From an uncultured Corynebacterium sp. (lineage in GTDB: Bacteria; Actinomycetota; Actinomycetes; Mycobacteriales; Mycobacteriaceae): DNA of 64,000 bases. The stretch covers positions 1 through 64,000 of the forward strand of contig NZ_CAMIAN010000006.1 of the NCBI RefSeq assembly GCF_946221155.1, read 5' to 3'. The stretch's first letter is position 1, and each line of letters starts with the position of its first letter. The position numbers and the translations under genes were made by a program. The notes below the pieces were generated by a model. It was not told the origin of the DNA. It was given only the letters and a program-made list of their open reading frames with translations, and made no database searches. This document shows positions 44,569-53,260 of the stretch, piece after piece.

Positions 44569-45996
44569 ATGAGCGATACCAACAGTGAATCCAGCAGTGA
44601 ATCCAACCGTGAATCCAACACCTCGCAGCTAGACCTCGCCCGCGCCGCCATCGCGGAGCAGATGCCGCAGCTCAAGGAAGACCTCACCACCCTCGTCTCC
44701 TTCGAGTCGGTCCACTCCACGCCGGGCCTGGAAGATGCCAATGCCGCCGCCGCGCAGTGGGTCATCGATGCATTCACCAGCGTGGGCATCCCCGTCGAGG
44801 GTCACGTCACCACCGATGGATCCACCTCCGTCATCGGCCTGCGCGAGCCCGCCGAGGGCTACCCCACCATCCTCTTGTACTCCCACTTCGACGTACAGCC
44901 CGCCGGCGACATTGAGGCGTGGACCGATGACCCGTGGACCCTGACCGAACGCGATGGCCGCTGGTATGGCCGCGGCACCGCCGACTGCAAGGGCCACGTC
45001 GCCATGCACGTTGCTGTGCTGCGTGCCCTTTCTATTCTTTCGGACGCCCACTTCCCCGCCGCCAAGAATCTCGGCATCCGAATCGTCGTCGAGGGCTCAG
45101 AGGAGCGCGGCGGTTATGGCCTGGAGGACCTACTGGCCGAAAAGCCGGAGCTCTTCGCCGCCGATACTTTCCTCATTGCCGATTCCGGCAATGACGCCCT
45201 GGGCGAGCCGAGCCTGTGCACCGCGCTGCGCGGTTCCGCGCCGGTCACGGTGCGCACCCGCACGCTGGCGCAGCCGATGCACTCTGGCCAATTCGGCGGG
45301 GCGGCACCGGATGCACTGGTCGAGCTGGTGCAGCTACTGTCCACTCTCCACGACGAAAACGGTCTGGTGGCCGTCCCGGGATTGGAGCCGAAGGAGCGCT
45401 GGGGTGGCGTCGGACCAACAGAGCAGGAATTCCGCGACAACGCCGGGGTCACCGACGGCGTGGAGCTGTACGGCGCCAGCGAGTGGCAGCCGAACGATCT
45501 GACGGTAATGAATCCGTCGATCACGATCACGGGCCTGGATGCGCTGTCGGTGGCGGACTCGGTGAACTCCGTGCCCGCAACCGCCGCGGCCGTGGTGAGC
45601 CTGCGCGTGCCACCGGGACGCGAGCCGCAGGAGTGCCAGGACCTGTTGGTCAAGCACCTGGAAAGCCAGAAGACGAACGCGCAGGTGGAGATCGAGCGCG
45701 GCTCCCTGGCCGAGGCATTCCAGGCAGATACCTCCGGCCCGGCACTGCAGCGGCTCGGCGAGGCACTGGGCGAGGTGTACGGCAAGGAAACGATGGAAGT
45801 TGCCTCCGGCGGGTCGATTCCACTGACCAACAAGCTGCTGAGCGCGTACCCGCAGGCGGAGCTTGCGCTGTACGGCATTGAGGAGCCGAAGTGCGCCATC
45901 CACTCCGCGGACGAGTCCGTGGATCCGGGCGAGATTGAGGCCATCGCGACGGCAGAGCTTCTGTTCCTGCTGCGCACCGCAGAGGCACACAGCTAG
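44569..45996 (+). CDS. M20-family metallopeptidase (dipeptidase)
   Basis: A 475-residue cytoplasmic peptidase of the M20/M25/M40 family. LYSHFDVQPAG has the first zinc His and Asp, YGRGTADCKGHVAMH the bridging Asp, and EGSEERGGYGL the catalytic and ligand Glu pair. A dimerisation domain lies in the middle. Mycobacteria carry similar dipeptidases of broad specificity. TACAGT (44555-44560) lies 8 nt before the ATG, with no ribosome binding site, suggesting a nearly leaderless mRNA. It is divergent from groEL2. Confidence 0.9.
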   Translation: MSDTNSESSSESNRESNTSQLDLARAAIAEQMPQLKEDLTTLVSFESVHSTPGLEDANAAAAQWVIDAFTSVGIPVEGHVTTDGSTSVIGLREPAEGYPTILLYSHFDVQPAGDIEAWTDDPWTLTERDGRWYGRGTADCKGHVAMHVAVLRALSILSDAHFPAAKNLGIRIVVEGSEERGGYGLEDLLAEKPELFAADTFLIADSGNDALGEPSLCTALRGSAPVTVRTRTLAQPMHSGQFGGAAPDALVELVQLLSTLHDENGLVAVPGLEPKERWGGVGPTEQEFRDNAGVTDGVELYGASEWQPNDLTVMNPSITITGLDALSVADSVNSVPATAAAVVSLRVPPGREPQECQDLLVKHLESQKTNAQVEIERGSLAEAFQADTSGPALQRLGEALGEVYGKETMEVASGGSIPLTNKLLSAYPQAELALYGIEEPKCAIHSADESVDPGEIEAIATAELLFLLRTAEAHS

Positions 45997-46034
45997 GCGC
46001 CTAAATTCTCACCTAATGAGAAATAAGCAACAGT

Positions 46035-46063
46035 TTGAATCTCAGAGTGAGACGGATTACATT
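46035..46063 (+). promoter_or_regulatory. Promoter of the LeuA-domain gene
   Basis: TTGAAT (46035-46040), a 17-bp spacer and TACATT (46058-46063). Transcription would start near 46070, leaving a ~93-nt leader that contains the hairpin at 46101. Confidence 0.55.
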
Positions 46064-46100
46064 ATTTAACTAGCAGTACTTATATAGGTGCTGAACTATA

Positions 46101-46125
46101 TAGGCACCCACCCAATGGGTGCCTA
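46101..46125 (+). promoter_or_regulatory. 10-bp hairpin in the leader of the LeuA-domain gene
   Basis: TAGGCACCCA (46101-46110) and TGGGTGCCTA (46116-46125) form a perfect stem with loop CCCAA. TATATAGGTGC just upstream (46081-46091) partly repeats TATATAGGCACC (46097-46108). There is no U-tract, so an operator or leader structure is more likely than a terminator. Confidence 0.55.
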
Positions 46126-46162
46126 CGGCCAACTAGATCTTGTTCCAGAAAATCGAGTCACC

Positions 46163-46783
46163 ATGAACGTTTCCTCTACGAACACCACGACCTTGATCCG
46201 CTTCGCCAGCTCGGACCAGGACCTGGATCTAGACGCGCCTGTATACACCCCGCTCCCCAGCGGTCGACGTTCCACCGCGAAGACCTACAGCGAGCCGGTG
46301 CACACCCGCATCGAGAAGCGCCGCAAGCGCACCCGCACTTTCGCGGAGGATCCGTTCCGCGCCCGCTTCGGCCAGCGCCTGCCGGTAGGCATGCGCCAGG
46401 AAGCGCGCGGCATGGAGTGGAAGAAGTTCATCCGCACCTACGCGCCCGCCGCGATCCGTGTGGACTACCTGAAGGCCACCCGTCGCTCCCTGGGGCGCCA
46501 CGACTTCGACATGCAGGTCAGCGGCCTGCGCGCCGATGGGCAGTCCACCCGCGTGGAAATCACCGCGATGGGCGCTTCCTCGGCAACGACAGAGATCCTG
46601 GCCGACCACGGCTTCCCCGTGGAGGTCGCGGAGTTCCACCAGTACGACATCTTCGAGGCCACCGTGACCTTCATTTACGCGGTGCACAAGTCCAAGCGCG
46701 TGTGGGCCGTTGGCTTCGGCGCGGACCGTGATACTTCCATTGCCAGCGCCCTATGCAACGCGGCTTCCCGCCTGCACTTCTAA
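46163..46783 (+). CDS. Free-standing LeuA-type allosteric (dimerisation) domain protein
   Basis: A 206-residue protein that resembles only the C-terminal regulatory domain of 2-isopropylmalate synthase. The matching part starts near FGQRLPVGMRQEARGMEW and runs to DRDTSIASALCNAASRLHF; no catalytic TIM barrel is present. Mycobacteria have similar short proteins, sometimes named homocitrate synthase. It could bind leucine or tune LeuA, but no function is known. Start ATG 46163 gives the usual N-terminus. An earlier ATG at 46109 lies inside the leader hairpin. Confidence 0.7.
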   Translation: MNVSSTNTTTLIRFASSDQDLDLDAPVYTPLPSGRRSTAKTYSEPVHTRIEKRRKRTRTFAEDPFRARFGQRLPVGMRQEARGMEWKKFIRTYAPAAIRVDYLKATRRSLGRHDFDMQVSGLRADGQSTRVEITAMGASSATTEILADHGFPVEVAEFHQYDIFEATVTFIYAVHKSKRVWAVGFGADRDTSIASALCNAASRLHF

Positions 46784-46802
46784 GCTCTGTGCCTCTAAGT
46801 TA

Positions 46803-46839
46803 AGCCGCGTACTCGTAGCTAGGGCACTTAATCGCGGCT
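46803..46839. terminator. Hairpin between convergent genes
   Basis: AGCCGCG (46803-46809) pairs with CGCGGCT (46833-46839) between the LeuA-domain gene and the convergent ligase gene. It is a weak terminator candidate without a U-tract. Confidence 0.35.
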
Positions 46840-46861
46840 AGCCTACGCAACTTTCGCGTAA

Positions 46862-48040
46862 CTACAGCGATTTCCGCAGGGAATCGACCGTCAGGTCCAC
46901 CGCGGCGATCCACGCCTCCGGCTGCGTGAATCCGCCCTCTACCCCGTCGTCTCCACGGGTGCGGGTGCCGGGCTCCGGCGCCGCACCGTGCTCGCGGGCC
47001 GCGGCGCGCTGCAGCGCATAGTCTCCGCCACGGGCGATTAGCCTGCGCACATCCTGCAGCTCCGCTGCACAACCCAGCTCCTCAGACAGTGGGGTGAGCC
47101 TATCCACCCAGGCGTCCAGCTCGTCGGTGACCAGCGCTTCGTTGGTCTGCCGATCGGTAATGATCAGCGCGTCCAGACCGTAGCGGGCCGCACGCCACTT
47201 GTTCTCCGCCACGTGCCAGGGCTGCAGGATCGGCAGCTCGTGGCCGGCGTCCAGGCTGCGCTCGAAGTACACCACCAGGCAGTGGGTGTAGGCGGCGATG
47301 GCGGCAAGCTCCCACAGCTCCATCGTGGCGTCCGCGAAACGGGTTTCCACCGTGCCGTACTTGGTGGGGCGCACGTCGAAGTGCATGGAGCCGGTGTGGT
47401 TAATCACTCCCGACAGGTCCTGATCCCGGTTGAACTGCTCCCACTGCTCCCAGTTTTCAAACTGGTAGGGCATGCCCGCGGTCGGCAACTGCTGGTACAG
47501 CAAGGTTCGGTTGGAGGAGTAGCCGGTATCCAGACCCTCCCAGGCGGGCGAGCTGGCGGACATGGCCAGGATGTGCGGGTAGTGCGTCATCAACGCATTG
47601 ATGATGGGCCACACCTTTTCCTTGGAACCCACGCCCACGTGCACGTGGATTCCCCAGATCAGCATCTGCCGGCCCCAGTACTGGGTGCGTTCGATGATCT
47701 CCTGGTAGCTACCCTTTTCGCTGAGCTTCTGGTCCCCCCAGTGAGCAAACGGGTGCGTTCCTGCAGAAAACAGGTTCACACCGATGTCGTCCGCGCATTC
47801 CAGCAGCTGCTTCGCCTGCACGCGTAGATCCTCGACTGCCTCCGGGATAGTGTCATGCACACTGGAGACCATCTCCACGGTGTTGGCCAGGAACTCGCGG
47901 ACGACCTTATGGCCGGGGTGCACCTCGTCCATCCGCTCAATCAGTTCGGCGGCGCGTGGGACCAGGTCGCGGGTTTCGGGGTCGACGAGGGCGACTTCCC
48001 ACTCAATACCGACAGAAGGTGCGGAACCCGGGAAGTCCAT
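46862..48040 (-). CDS. Glutamate--cysteine ligase-like carboxylate-amine ligase (YbdK/GCS2 family)
   Basis: 392 residues with the family start VGIEWEVALVDPETRDLVPRA and core motifs IHVHVGV and GTVETRFADAT. It is related to M. tuberculosis Rv0433. Such enzymes join glutamate to an amine in an ATP-dependent reaction; the true acceptor in actinobacteria is not settled. Corynebacteria make mycothiol rather than glutathione, so a role in glutathione synthesis should not be assumed. It converges with the LeuA-domain gene and lies downstream of the VirR-like gene. Confidence 0.85.
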   Translation of the reverse strand: MDFPGSAPSVGIEWEVALVDPETRDLVPRAAELIERMDEVHPGHKVVREFLANTVEMVSSVHDTIPEAVEDLRVQAKQLLECADDIGVNLFSAGTHPFAHWGDQKLSEKGSYQEIIERTQYWGRQMLIWGIHVHVGVGSKEKVWPIINALMTHYPHILAMSASSPAWEGLDTGYSSNRTLLYQQLPTAGMPYQFENWEQWEQFNRDQDLSGVINHTGSMHFDVRPTKYGTVETRFADATMELWELAAIAAYTHCLVVYFERSLDAGHELPILQPWHVAENKWRAARYGLDALIITDRQTNEALVTDELDAWVDRLTPLSEELGCAAELQDVRRLIARGGDYALQRAAAREHGAAPEPGTRTRGDDGVEGGFTQPEAWIAAVDLTVDSLRKSL

Positions 48041-48090
48041 TGCGGCCCCTTAGAAAATACGTAGACAGAAGTTAAAAGAACGCTTTTACT

Positions 48091-48813
48091 TTAGCGGGGC
48101 ATGTCATTTGTTGTCACAACAACGACACCCGCGGGGCGCTCCCCCTCCAGCATCTCTACGCCTTCGATGGCCCGGTCGGTAGCCTCGTCACGCTCGCGCG
48201 CCTCGATACCAAGATCCTTGGCGAGCTGCTCGGCCAGCTGGCGTTCGGCGTCATTACCCTTCGGATAGAGCACCACAGACGTCGGGAAGACACCCGACTC
48301 GTCCGGTAGGTTACCCACACCGGTCTTGCTCCACTGCTGGTCGCGCATCTTGTTAGCGACGTCACCAGCGAGCCCGGCGATGGGGCTGTTGTTGAGGACA
48401 GCTACGTAGGCGCCTTCTTTATTGACGCCACCTTCCGCCGCTGCAGGTTCACCTTCGCGACGGTTGTCAGCGGGGTCACCCTCCTGGTTTTCGCGCCCGT
48501 CTTCCGGCGTCGGCTTCTCGGCATCTTCTGCCTGCGAGCTCTGAGCGCCCTCGCCCTCCGCGGCGGGAGCCTTCTCGCCCTGCTTAGCTTGCTCGCCCTG
48601 CTGCCCCTGTGCCTGCCCTTGCGTCTGCTGCTGGGTCTGGCTGGCCTGCTCGGATTCATCGGAATCATTGCCGGACAGGGAGAATACACCCCAGCCGATC
48701 AACAGAACGGCTACGGCGATCAGGATCATGGCCAGGCCGCGTAGCGGGAGGCCGAGGTTTTCATTGTCCGCGTCATCGTCGAGTGCATGGCGTGGTCGAT
48801 TCGGTTCAGTCAC
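48091..48813 (-). CDS. LytR C-terminal-domain envelope protein (VirR/Rv0431-like)
   Basis: 240 residues with a short cytoplasmic part, one membrane helix (about 25-45, LPLRGLAMILIAVAVLLIGWGVF), a Gln/Glu/Ala-rich linker of ~75 residues and a LytR_C domain (AYVAVLNNSPIAGLAGDVANKM...). The syntenic M. tuberculosis VirR controls envelope integrity and vesicle release. The start is GTG. The coding strand carries a variant dispersed motif at 48414-48429. Confidence 0.8.
   Translation of the reverse strand: MTEPNRPRHALDDDADNENLGLPLRGLAMILIAVAVLLIGWGVFSLSGNDSDESEQASQTQQQTQGQAQGQQGEQAKQGEKAPAAEGEGAQSSQAEDAEKPTPEDGRENQEGDPADNRREGEPAAAEGGVNKEGAYVAVLNNSPIAGLAGDVANKMRDQQWSKTGVGNLPDESGVFPTSVVLYPKGNDAERQLAEQLAKDLGIEARERDEATDRAIEGVEMLEGERPAGVVVVTTNDMPR
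48414..48429 (-). repeat. Dispersed motif variant
   Basis: The minus strand reads GGCGTCAATAAAGAAG within the VirR-like gene. Confidence 0.45.
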
Positions 48814-48902
48814 GCCACAAAGTTTAACTTCCGTAACACTGGTAACAAGCCTGACACGCGATGTGCCTTATTCTTTGCCGGAGCTCTTCATCACCAGTTG
48901 CC

Positions 48903-49115
48903 TCAGAGCTCTTCATCGCGGCGGCGCAGGAGCATCCGCACTAAGACGGGATCGAAGTCCAGCGCCTCCGGACGCTCGATCAGACGGTTGAGCTGCTGAA
49001 AGTAGCGGACCGGATCCACCCCAAACTCGCCGCGGATATGCTCGTTCTTCGCGCTGGCATCCAGCCACCAGCGGCGCTCGAACTCCAAAATGGCGATCTC
49101 TCGGTCTGACAACAT
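48903..49115 (-). CDS. DUF3263 protein (Rv0430-like)
   Basis: 70 residues starting MLSDREIAILEFERRWW and ending LLRRRDEEL, a small helical actinobacterial family of unknown, possibly DNA-binding, role. The open frame extends to 49310, but ATG 49115 gives the family start and lies 8 nt after a minus-strand TAGAAT (49129-49124). It would therefore be leaderless and divergent from def, which is only 25 bp away. Confidence 0.85.
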   Translation of the reverse strand: MLSDREIAILEFERRWWLDASAKNEHIRGEFGVDPVRYFQQLNRLIERPEALDFDPVLVRMLLRRRDEEL

Positions 49116-49140
49116 GGAACTAGATTCTAGACTGTCTGTT

Positions 49141-49722
49141 ATGACCATCATGCCTATCGTCATCTGTGGCGACCCTGTACTGCACAACCCCACCACCAAG
49201 GTGGACTCCAGTGAGATTCCCGACCTCGCCCCGCTGATCGCGGACATGTACGAAACGCTCTCCGCCGCCAACGGCGTGGGCCTGGCCGCCAACCAGGTGG
49301 GGGTAAACAAGCGATTCTTCGTCTACGACTGCCCCGATACCGAGCTTGGCGAGATGCGCCGCGGCTGCGTGATCAACCCCGTACTGGAGACCAGCGAAAT
49401 CCCAGAGACCATGCCGGACGAGGAGGAAGACGAGGAAGGCTGCCTGTCCGTCCCCGGCTACTCCTTCCCCACGGGCCGCGCAGACTGGGCACGGGTAACC
49501 GGACTGGACGAAAACGGTGAGGAAGTCACGGTCGAGGGCACCGGCTTCTTCGCCCGCTGCCTGCAGCACGAGGTCGGTCACCTGGATGGCTTCCTATACA
49601 TCGACACCCTGATCGGCCGGTGGAAGCGCAAGTCCAAGAAGGCCGTCAAGGCCGAGGGCTGGGACCACGCTGGCAACACCTGGACCCCCGGCGTGGACGA
49701 GGATCCTTTCGGGCATGAATAA
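49141..49722 (+). CDS. def: Peptide deformylase Def
   Basis: 193 residues. Motif 1 GVGLAANQVG, motif 2 EGCLSVP and motif 3 QHEVGHLDG supply the Cys and two His metal ligands plus catalytic Glu. Motif 3 has Gly where many type I enzymes have Asp, as in mycobacterial Def. It removes formyl from nascent proteins. The ATG starts 7 nt after TAGACT (49128-49133), suggesting leaderless translation. It overlaps the GNAT gene by 8 nt. Confidence 0.95.
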   Translation: MTIMPIVICGDPVLHNPTTKVDSSEIPDLAPLIADMYETLSAANGVGLAANQVGVNKRFFVYDCPDTELGEMRRGCVINPVLETSEIPETMPDEEEDEEGCLSVPGYSFPTGRADWARVTGLDENGEEVTVEGTGFFARCLQHEVGHLDGFLYIDTLIGRWKRKSKKAVKAEGWDHAGNTWTPGVDEDPFGHE

Positions 49723-50812
49723 AGACACGACGTTCTCCGCCGCCCACGCAGGTGCGCGGCGCGTGGAGGGCTTCGGGTTCCCCATCAGCCGCCGCACCGA
49801 CCCCGTGAGCATCCGCCCAGGCACGCGAGTCGTGGTGCGCTATCGCGTGCAGGGTGATGCCATTTCCGGCCACGGGGCGGGCAACGCCTCCAGTGGCGGA
49901 ACAGGCGCCGTCACCGACGCGATCGGCGTGCTGCGCAGCATAAGTCCGCTGCAGGTGGACCACCTGGTGATCGCCGACGAGGACGTTGTGGTGCTGAAGA
50001 CCCTGAGCGCCAAGCCAGTGCGCAACAGCGACATCCGCGCCCTCGAGGCCGCCAAGGCCGCGGCCTTCCCTGGCATCGAAAACCAAATGATCGGCGGGTG
50101 GCTGGCGCGCGCGGGCGATGGCATCACCGAGCGCAGTAACTCCGCCGTGCCCATCGGCCCGAGCGCCGGGTTGCAGGAGGTCCCGCTGACCCAGCTGGAA
50201 GAGTTTTACCGCTCCCACAACCTGCCCTGCCAGCTGATGATCCCCGATCGGATCGGCCGACCAGCTGAGCACCTACCGGGCAAACGCGGCCCGGAAATCC
50301 TGGTGATGAGCAAGGAGCTCGGCGGCTCGGCGCAACCCTCGGTGCACCCCTCGGCGCACGGCTCGCCGCAGGCTTCGGCCTCGACTCTGGCCCCTTCTCT
50401 AGCCGACGCACAGATCGAGCTGGTCGTCGACAAGACCCCGGATGCCGACTGGTTCTCCATGTACAAGTTCCGCGGTCAACTCCTGCCCCGAAAGGCCCTG
50501 GATCTGCTGTGTCACCGCATCGACGGCGAGCTGGGCTTCGCCCGCCTCACCGTCGACGGCCAACTCGCGGCCATCACCCGCGCCACCATCACCGACGGCT
50601 GGTTAGGATACTCCGCAGTGGCGGTGGCTCCGGAATTTCGCCGCCGTGGCCTGGGCACCCTTCTGTGCCAGCACCTGCTTAGTTGGGGTGCGGACAACGG
50701 AGCCGAGCGCGCCTACCTGGACGTTATAGATTCCAACACTGCCGGCAAGGCGCTGTACCACAAGCTGGGATTCAGCGAACACCACCACAGCCGTTGTCTG
50801 CGCACGCGCTAG
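49715..50812 (+). CDS. GNAT-family N-acetyltransferase (Rv0428c-like)
   Basis: 365 residues. The C-terminal ~100 residues form a GNAT domain, with VAVAPEFRRRGLGTLLCQHL as the acetyl-CoA loop and NTAGKALYHKLGF at the end. The N-terminal ~200 residues are a separate conserved region (VVVRYRVQGDAISGHG...SATDAIGVL-like) found in the mycobacterial homologue. A Ser/Ala/Pro-rich insertion with short repeats (SVHPSAHGSPQASAST) lies near 210. The acceptor is unknown. It overlaps def and precedes xthA by 11 bp. Confidence 0.85.
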   Translation: MNKDTTFSAAHAGARRVEGFGFPISRRTDPVSIRPGTRVVVRYRVQGDAISGHGAGNASSGGTGAVTDAIGVLRSISPLQVDHLVIADEDVVVLKTLSAKPVRNSDIRALEAAKAAAFPGIENQMIGGWLARAGDGITERSNSAVPIGPSAGLQEVPLTQLEEFYRSHNLPCQLMIPDRIGRPAEHLPGKRGPEILVMSKELGGSAQPSVHPSAHGSPQASASTLAPSLADAQIELVVDKTPDADWFSMYKFRGQLLPRKALDLLCHRIDGELGFARLTVDGQLAAITRATITDGWLGYSAVAVAPEFRRRGLGTLLCQHLLSWGADNGAERAYLDVIDSNTAGKALYHKLGFSEHHHSRCLRTR

Positions 50813-50823
50813 AATGCTTAACC

Positions 50824-51624
50824 ATGCGCATCGCCACCTGGAACATCAACTCCGTACGCACCCGCGAGGAGCGGGTGCGCGAGTTTCTGCAGCGCAGCGA
50901 CGTGGACGTGCTGTGCTTGCAGGAAACCAAATGCACGGACAAGCAGTTCCCCGATTTCACTGACACGGATTACGAGCAGGCTCACTTCGGGCTGCACAGC
51001 TTTAACGGCGTGGCCATCCTGTCGCGCGTGGGCCTTGCGGACGTTCAGACTGACTTCGGCCAACCAGGCTTTAACAAGGACCTGGACGCAGAACAGGCGC
51101 TGGAGGCCCGCGCGATCGGCGCAACCTGCGGCGGCGTGGAGGTATGGAGCCTGTACGTTCCAAACGGCCGTGAGATCGCGGACCCGCACTACTCCTACAA
51201 GCTGCGGTGGCTCGACGCCCTCGCGGCGTATGCGGCGGGTTCGGGCGTGGGGGCGTCCCAAAGAAAGAGCAGCGAGAAGCTGTGCCTGGTCGGCGACTAC
51301 AACATCGCTCCGCGTGACGAGGACGTGTGGGATCGCAGCTTCTTTGATGGCCGGACGCACGTGACCCCCAATGAACGCGCCCGGCTGCACGCCCTGGAGG
51401 ACGCGGGGATGCTTGCCGCGACGGATCTGATCGCCGACGAATACACCTACTGGGATTACCAGGCCATGCGCTTCCAAAAGGGCGAGGGCATGCGCATCGA
51501 CCTGCAGTATGCCCGCGGAATCACCCCCACCACCGCGCGTGTGGACCGCGATGAGCGCAAGGGCAAGGGTGCCTCCGACCACGCGCCGGTGATCGTGGAC
51601 TACACCGTGGATGGCGAGGCCTAA
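50824..51624 (+). CDS. xthA: Exodeoxyribonuclease III XthA
   Basis: A 266-residue AP endonuclease/3'-5' exonuclease of base-excision repair. Motifs are TWNINSVRTR, LQETKC, GDYNIAPRDEDVWD, GMRIDLQYA and ASDHAPV. The ATG at 50824 starts 11 bp after the GNAT gene. A near-perfect dispersed motif copy (51251-51267) lies in a loop, GASQRKSS, that is an insertion relative to typical sequences. Confidence 0.95.
   Translation: MRIATWNINSVRTREERVREFLQRSDVDVLCLQETKCTDKQFPDFTDTDYEQAHFGLHSFNGVAILSRVGLADVQTDFGQPGFNKDLDAEQALEARAIGATCGGVEVWSLYVPNGREIADPHYSYKLRWLDALAAYAAGSGVGASQRKSSEKLCLVGDYNIAPRDEDVWDRSFFDGRTHVTPNERARLHALEDAGMLAATDLIADEYTYWDYQAMRFQKGEGMRIDLQYARGITPTTARVDRDERKGKGASDHAPVIVDYTVDGEA
51251..51267 (+). 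repeat. Dispersed motif copy, one mismatch
   Basis: GGGCGTCCCAAAGAAAG within xthA. Together with two extra G before and AG after, it matches the copy at 52 over about 20 bases with one difference. Confidence 0.55.
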
Positions 51625-51627
51625 AAC

Positions 51628-53139
51628 ATGCCCTTCCCCGACCTCCTCGGCCTGTTTAGCGAGTTCACGGATGATTTGCAGTGGTGGCAGGTCACGTTGG
51701 TCGTTCTGGACTACGCCCTGAAGATCTTTGCACTGGGCTGGGTCCCTAAGGAACGACGCCCAACGTCCGCCATGGCCTGGCTACTCGCTATTTTCCTCAT
51801 CCCCTTCATTGGTATCTTCCTATTCCTGCTGATGGGATCGCCAGCGATCAACCGCCGGCGCCACCGCATCCAGAACCAGGCGAACGAGCTGATCCGCACG
51901 ATGAGCGCCGACGAGCCCGACGTGCCTGAAGGCAGCGAGCTCAGCGACGAGCTGCGCTCGCTCGTACGCCTCAACCGGGAGCTCACCGCGCTGCCTGCCG
52001 TGAACGGCACCATGCAGACGCTGCATTCGGACTACGAGGAATCTATCGCCGCGATGGCTCGCGCAGTGGACTCGGCAAAGGACTACGTAAACGTCGAAAT
52101 CTACATCATGGCCTGGGACGATACGACCAATCCCTTCTTCGAAGCGCTTGGCCGAGCCGCACAACGCGGGGTGACCGTGCGCGTGCTGTGGGACCACATT
52201 GGTGCGCACAAGTACAAGGGCAACAAGAAGCTGGGCAAAAGGCTGAAGGCCATGGGCGTGGACTGGCAGGTCATGCTGCCCCTGCAGCCCTTCAAGTGGC
52301 GCTTCCGCCGCCCCGATCTGCGCAACCACCGCAAGCTGGTGGTCGTGGACGGCCGGGTGGCCTTCATGGGCTCGCAGAACATGATCGAGGCCCCGTACCA
52401 GAAGACGAAAAACCACAAGATTGGCCGCGAATGGGTGGACGTAATGGCAGAACTGACCGGGCCGATCGTCACTACCATCAACTCAGTTTTCGCCGTGGAC
52501 TGGTACACCGAAACCAACGAGGAACTGGACCTCATCAACCCCACGGACGTCAAACAGTGGCTGGATACCAACAACGAGGACACAGGCGCGGACATCATGC
52601 AGATCGTGCCCTCCGGGCCCGGTTTCACCACGGAACCGAACCTGCGCCTGTTTACCTCCATCGCCCACCACGCCAAGCACACGCTCAAGCTGATTAGCCC
52701 GTACTTCATCCCCGACGAGTCCCTCATGGAAGCCGTGACCACTGCCTGCTACCGGGGAGTTCGGGTGGAGCTGTACGTTTCCGAGAAGTCCGATCAGCCC
52801 ATGGTGGGCCACGCGCAGGCCTCCTACTACTCGGAACTACTGAAAGCCGGAGTGCATATGTACCTGTACCCCTACCCGAAGGTCCTGCACTCTAAGTTCG
52901 CCATCGCCGACGGCGAAGTAGCCGTGATGGGCAGCTCCAACATGGATATGCGCAGCTTCGGTTTGAACTACGAGATTTCGCTGATGGTCGGCAAGGGCGA
53001 GCTGCTAGATGCCCTGCGAGCTCTGACGGAGGAGTACCGGGAGCGCTCCACGTTGCTGACCGCCGAGCAGTGGAGCACCCGTCCGCTGCACAAGCAGTAC
53101 GTGGATAACGTTGCGCGCCTGACGAGTGCGCTGCAATAA
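51628..53139 (+). CDS. cls: Cardiolipin synthase (phospholipase D family)
   Basis: 503 residues with two N-terminal membrane helices (about 17-37 and 45-68) and two PLD motifs, HRKLVVVDG near residue 233 and HSKFAIADG near 418. It condenses two phosphatidylglycerols, or a related pair, to cardiolipin at the membrane. It starts 3 bp after xthA, so these genes form one transcript def-GNAT-xthA-cls. Confidence 0.93.
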   Translation: MPFPDLLGLFSEFTDDLQWWQVTLVVLDYALKIFALGWVPKERRPTSAMAWLLAIFLIPFIGIFLFLLMGSPAINRRRHRIQNQANELIRTMSADEPDVPEGSELSDELRSLVRLNRELTALPAVNGTMQTLHSDYEESIAAMARAVDSAKDYVNVEIYIMAWDDTTNPFFEALGRAAQRGVTVRVLWDHIGAHKYKGNKKLGKRLKAMGVDWQVMLPLQPFKWRFRRPDLRNHRKLVVVDGRVAFMGSQNMIEAPYQKTKNHKIGREWVDVMAELTGPIVTTINSVFAVDWYTETNEELDLINPTDVKQWLDTNNEDTGADIMQIVPSGPGFTTEPNLRLFTSIAHHAKHTLKLISPYFIPDESLMEAVTTACYRGVRVELYVSEKSDQPMVGHAQASYYSELLKAGVHMYLYPYPKVLHSKFAIADGEVAVMGSSNMDMRSFGLNYEISLMVGKGELLDALRALTEEYRERSTLLTAEQWSTRPLHKQYVDNVARLTSALQ

Positions 53140-53260
53140 AGCGCAGTTTTTGCGAATTGATTGTTTTCATTATCGCCGATTAGTGCAATAGTACTTTTGC
53201 CGTCATATAGGGTGAATCACAAGTTACTTACATACACACACAAAAAGAGAGTTTCGCCCG

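Noticed and set aside
46016..46069. 17-codon ORF as a leucine leader peptide before the LeuA-domain gene
   Set aside because: It has no leucine run and overlaps the predicted promoter, so it would not be in the transcript.
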